Shown: positions 14,146-16,243 of the stretch, piece by piece
Layout of the letters: each line of letters opens with the position of its first letter
Position numbering within the stretch: position 1 is the first letter of the stretch
Notes under the pieces: generated by a model
The model's database searches: none
What the model saw: the letters and a program-made list of their open reading frames with translations, nothing else
What the model was told of the DNA's origin: nothing
Translations under genes and position numbers: made by a program
Assembly (NCBI GenBank): GCA_016200365.1
Contig: JACQEW010000226.1
Span: 1 to 16,243, forward strand
From: Nitrospinota bacterium
Lineage (GTDB): Bacteria; Nitrospinota; Nitrospinia; UBA9942
DNA: 16,243 nucleotides
Direction of reading: 5' to 3'

Positions 14146-14388
14146 TTACATCATACCGCAGCTTCCCCCGCTGCAGGGTGGGTAACCGCCGGAAGATGGA
14201 TAACCGCAGGTTCCTGTATCGCAGGAGTCAGAACTGCTTGAAGATCCGACTGCTGCAAAGGACGACATAAGTTTTTCGGTTTTACTTGACCCGCACTTGG
14301 GGCAGACTGCACTTTCCATCTTTGATGATAGGTGCATAATTTCAAACCTGCTGCTGCACTTTGAGCATCTGTATTCGTATATTGGCAT
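14146..14388 (-). CDS. FmdB-family putative regulatory zinc-ribbon protein
   Basis: 80 residues. MPIYEYRCSKC with a second CPKCG pair (C8, C11, C29, C32) is the FmdB/CxxC zinc-ribbon signature. The start at 14388 is set by GGGAGGTG just upstream; the longer frame adds five codons that overlap this ribosome site. After the ribbon, the C-terminal half is a Ser/Gly-rich tail with four more cysteines (C56, C61, C72, C77) ending SGGSCGMM. Cys/Gly tails are common in this family but their role is not known. The name comes from a proposed regulator of the formamidase gene of Methylophilus; a role here is unproven. Convergent with guaB, divergent from guaA. Confidence 0.88.
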   Translation of the reverse strand: MPIYEYRCSKCSSRFEIMHLSSKMESAVCPKCGSSKTEKLMSSFAAVGSSSSSDSCDTGTCGYPSSGGYPPCSGGSCGMM

Positions 14389-14407
14389 TTTTTCACCTCC
14401 CAAATTA

Positions 14408-14432
14408 ATGCTATTTTAATCAAAAATAGCAT
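14408..14432. promoter_or_regulatory. Perfect 10-bp dyad in the fmdB leader
   Basis: ATGCTATTTT (14408-14417) and AAAATAGCAT (14423-14432) are exact inverted repeats with a 5-base spacer. They lie just upstream of the fmdB ribosome site and about 30 bases upstream of the guaA -35. The size and symmetry suit an operator for a dimeric regulator, or a leader hairpin. No regulator can be named. Confidence 0.5.
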
Positions 14433-14460
14433 ATTTTAACTAAATAATCAAATTTTTGTT

Positions 14461-14488
14461 TTGACATAATATTTATGTTTGTTATTAT
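14461..14488 (+). promoter_or_regulatory. guaA promoter
   Basis: A perfect -35 TTGACA (14461-14466) and TATTAT (14483-14488, five of six consensus matches) are separated by 16 bases. Transcription would start around 14494-14496, about ten bases before the guaA ATG at 14504. There is no Shine-Dalgarno sequence in that short leader, consistent with near-leaderless translation. Confidence 0.7.
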
Positions 14489-14503
14489 AGCAATTTAAAA
14501 AAT

Positions 14504-16069
14504 ATGAGAGATATACATCAGGAAAAGATATTGATACTCGACTTCGGCTCGCAGTATACACAGTTGATTGCCCGGAGGGTGAGGGAGTGCAGGGTATATT
14601 GCGAGATTGTCCCGTTTAATATAGAGATAGAAAAGATTAAGAAAAGCAATCCTAAAGGGATAATACTATCCGGTAGTCCTTCGAGTGTTTATGCGAAGGA
14701 TGCCCTTATCATAGATAAAAATGTCTTTGAGCTTGGGGTTCCTGTGCTTGGTATATGTTACGGCATGCAGTTGATGACACATCTTTTAGGCGGGGTGGTA
14801 TCAAAGTCGGCAAAGAGGGAATACGGAAAGGCAGAGCTAATGATTGATGACAAAAGCGATATTTTTAAAAAGCTCAAAGCTCAAAGCTCAAAGCTCAAAG
14901 CTATAACTGTCTGGATGAGTCATGGCGACAGGATTGAGAATATGCCGGATGGATTTGTCAGCATTGCCCACACTGATAATTCACCTGTTGCAGCAATGAA
15001 AAGCAGGGATTCGAGGCTGTTTGGTCTCCAGTTTCATCCGGAGGTGGCTCATACTCCAAAAGGCATGGATATTTTTAAAAATTTCCTTTATAATATCTGC
15101 CATTGTTCTCCGTCATGGACAATGGCATCTTTCGTAGAATATTCTGTAGAGAATATTAGAAGCGCCGTAAATAAAAAAAGGGTAATGTGCGCTTTAAGCG
15201 GAGGCGTTGATTCATCGGTTACGGCGGTTTTGGTGTATAAGGCTATAGGCGACAGGCTTACATGCGTTTTTGTAAATAACGGGCTTTTGAGGAAGGGAGA
15301 GGCGGAAAAGGTTTTATCCACTTTCAGAGATAATTTTCACATAAATCTGATATATGCCGATGCAGAAGAAAGGTTTTTGAATAAGCTGAAAGGGATTACA
15401 GACCCCGAAGAAAAGAGGAAGATTATAGGGAGAGAATTTATTGCAGTGTTTGAAGAGGAGTCAAAAAGGATAGGGGGGTTTGATTTTCTCGCACAGGGGA
15501 CACTTTATCCTGATGTGATTGAAAGCGTATCATTTAAAGGTCCATCAGCCACAATAAAGACACATCATAATGTAGGCGGGCTTCCTACGGAGATGGAGTT
15601 TGAATTAATCGAGCCTTTAAGGGAATTGTTTAAAGACGAGGTTCGGCTTCTTGGGAAGGAATTGAATATGCCGGATGATGTTTTGTGGCGTCAGCCGTTT
15701 CCAGGCCCCGGGCTTGCCATACGGATTTTAGGAGAGGTTACAAAGGAGAGGCTTGATATATTGAGAGAGGCGGATGCAGTTGTGCTTGAGGAGATTAAAA
15801 GGGCAGGTCTATACAGGGAGATATGGCAGTCCTTTGCAGTCCTTTTACCTGTCAAGACAGTAGGTGTCATGGGTGATGAGAGGACTTATGAGAATGTTAT
15901 CGGGCTCAGGGCTGTCACGAGTACAGACGGCATGACTGCGGATTGGGCAAGGCTCCCTTACGATTTGCTTTGCAATATATCAAATCGTATAATTAATGAG
16001 GTGAAGGGAGTGAACAGGGTTGTCTATGACATAAGCTCAAAACCACCGAGCACAATAGAATGGGAATAG
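14504..16069 (+). CDS. guaA: GMP synthase (glutamine-hydrolysing)
   Basis: 521 residues. It converts XMP to GMP using glutamine and ATP. The N-terminal class I glutamine amidotransferase has ILDFGSQYTQLIARRVRE (10-27), catalytic C85 in GICYGMQLM, and H178/E180 in FHPE. The ATP-pyrophosphatase P-loop is SGGVDSS (232-238), followed by GTLYPDVIES, QPFPGPGLAIR and the canonical C-terminal KPPSTIEWE. All motifs are intact. An insertion at about residues 123-133 (KLKAQSSKLKA), just before VWMSHGD, is encoded by tandem AGCTCAA heptamers. It has its own promoter and no visible Shine-Dalgarno sequence. Works directly after GuaB. Confidence 0.97.
   Translation: MRDIHQEKILILDFGSQYTQLIARRVRECRVYCEIVPFNIEIEKIKKSNPKGIILSGSPSSVYAKDALIIDKNVFELGVPVLGICYGMQLMTHLLGGVVSKSAKREYGKAELMIDDKSDIFKKLKAQSSKLKAITVWMSHGDRIENMPDGFVSIAHTDNSPVAAMKSRDSRLFGLQFHPEVAHTPKGMDIFKNFLYNICHCSPSWTMASFVEYSVENIRSAVNKKRVMCALSGGVDSSVTAVLVYKAIGDRLTCVFVNNGLLRKGEAEKVLSTFRDNFHINLIYADAEERFLNKLKGITDPEEKRKIIGREFIAVFEEESKRIGGFDFLAQGTLYPDVIESVSFKGPSATIKTHHNVGGLPTEMEFELIEPLRELFKDEVRLLGKELNMPDDVLWRQPFPGPGLAIRILGEVTKERLDILREADAVVLEEIKRAGLYREIWQSFAVLLPVKTVGVMGDERTYENVIGLRAVTSTDGMTADWARLPYDLLCNISNRIINEVKGVNRVVYDISSKPPSTIEWE
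14871..14902 (+). repeat. AGCTCAA heptamer array inside guaA
   Basis: Four exact AGCTCAA units plus four bases of a fifth, in frame within the amidotransferase domain. No complementary arm is present. The unit is 7 bases, so slippage by one unit would shift the frame of a normally essential gene; three units would be needed to stay in frame. Confidence 0.95.
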
Positions 16070-16074
16070 AAATA

Positions 16075-16154
16075 CAGTAAGCAGTAGGCAGTAGGCAGTA
16101 AGCAGTAAGCAATTTGCAATTGTCAGTTTTTTTGCCTACTGTCTACTGCCTACT
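16075..16154. terminator. Palindromic CAGTAGG heptamer island downstream of guaA
   Basis: The left arm is five CAGTAAG/CAGTAGG heptamers (16075-16109). The right arm (16133-16154) inversely matches 16083-16104 with two mismatches in 22 bases and is followed by TTTT. Beginning six bases after the guaA stop, it is well placed as a rho-independent-like terminator. Its architecture is the same as the other word-repeat islands. Confidence 0.75.
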
Positions 16155-16171
16155 TTTAATGAGGGGGATTT

Positions 16172-16243
16172 ATGACAAAGAGTAAATATGGCAACAGGTA
16201 TCAGTGTTTTAAATGCGGGTGCAAGTTTTATGATCTTAATAAA
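16172..16243 (+). CDS. FYDLN-type zinc-ribbon protein (partial, cut by window edge)
   Basis: The first 24 codons of a gene running off the right edge. MTKSKYGNRYQCFKCGCKFYDLNK carries the CxxC half of a zinc ribbon followed by FYDLN, the signature that names the FYDLN-acid family (TIGR02300). GAGGGGGA at 16161-16168 is a strong ribosome site at ideal spacing. The function of the family is not established. The second CxxC and the expected acidic tail lie outside the window. Confidence 0.75.
   Translation, partial: MTKSKYGNRYQCFKCGCKFYDLNK

Noticed and set aside
14082..14270. Plus-strand open frame across the guaB-fmdB island
   Set aside because: It is translated repeat followed by antisense fmdB, with no recognisable protein.
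14151..14432. Minus-strand 93-codon frame overlapping fmdB
   Set aside because: It is an out-of-frame shadow; the fmdB frame has the zinc-ribbon cysteines and a well-placed ribosome site.

Overview
This 16.2 kb window is bacterial chromosome with no rRNA or tRNA gene. Coding is dense, AT-leaning, and rich in ATA (Ile) and AGG (Arg) codons. The kinase-heavy signalling content, an FYDLN-type zinc-ribbon gene, and the guaB/guaA plus FmdB neighbourhood fit a Nitrospirota- or deltaproteobacteria-like genome. That placement is inference only, because no rRNA or species marker is present.

Layout. (1) Positions 1-2967, minus strand: a sensor histidine kinase followed by a response regulator with the start of an HD-GYP domain, cut by the window edge. 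(2) 3102-3743: a small antitoxin-like gene plus a PIN-domain VapC toxin, divergent from the kinase. (3) 3766-9075: REC-PAS-histidine kinase, a palindromic repeat cluster carrying a GIY-YIG nuclease gene, a stand-alone REC protein, RNase HI, and REC-GAF-PAS-histidine kinase. (4) 9077-9362: two tiny overlapping membrane-protein genes, the second only 33 codons. (5) 9359-10506, minus strand: a nitroreductase and a membrane-anchored coiled-coil protein. (6) 10605-16069: mutL, guaB, fmdB (opposite strand) and guaA, then the start of an FYDLN-type zinc-ribbon gene at the right edge.

How the genes work together. Three histidine kinases and four receiver domains lie within 9 kb. No visible output domain binds DNA, and the one identifiable output is HD-GYP (cyclic-di-GMP hydrolysis). 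The cluster therefore looks like a phosphorelay feeding second-messenger signalling. guaB and guaA are consecutive steps of GMP synthesis (IMP to XMP to GMP).

The most unusual content is the repeat layer. First, a palindromic element family with ends GTCATTCTGAGCG...CGTTCAGAATGAC occurs as a 361-bp copy carrying the GIY-YIG gene and a 97-bp copy. The short copy keeps both ends and the last codons of that gene but lacks the rest, so it resembles a full element next to its internal-deletion derivative. Second, at least seven islands consist of 7-9 bp words repeated in tandem on a left arm and, reverse-complemented, on a right arm. The words differ between islands but the architecture is the same, and the A-rich arm is always on the left whatever the gene direction. 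They sit just after stop codons and also inside reading frames: the mutL linker, the rnhA C-terminus, and (one arm only) guaA. Third, a separate 119-bp inverted repeat fills the mutL-guaB gap.
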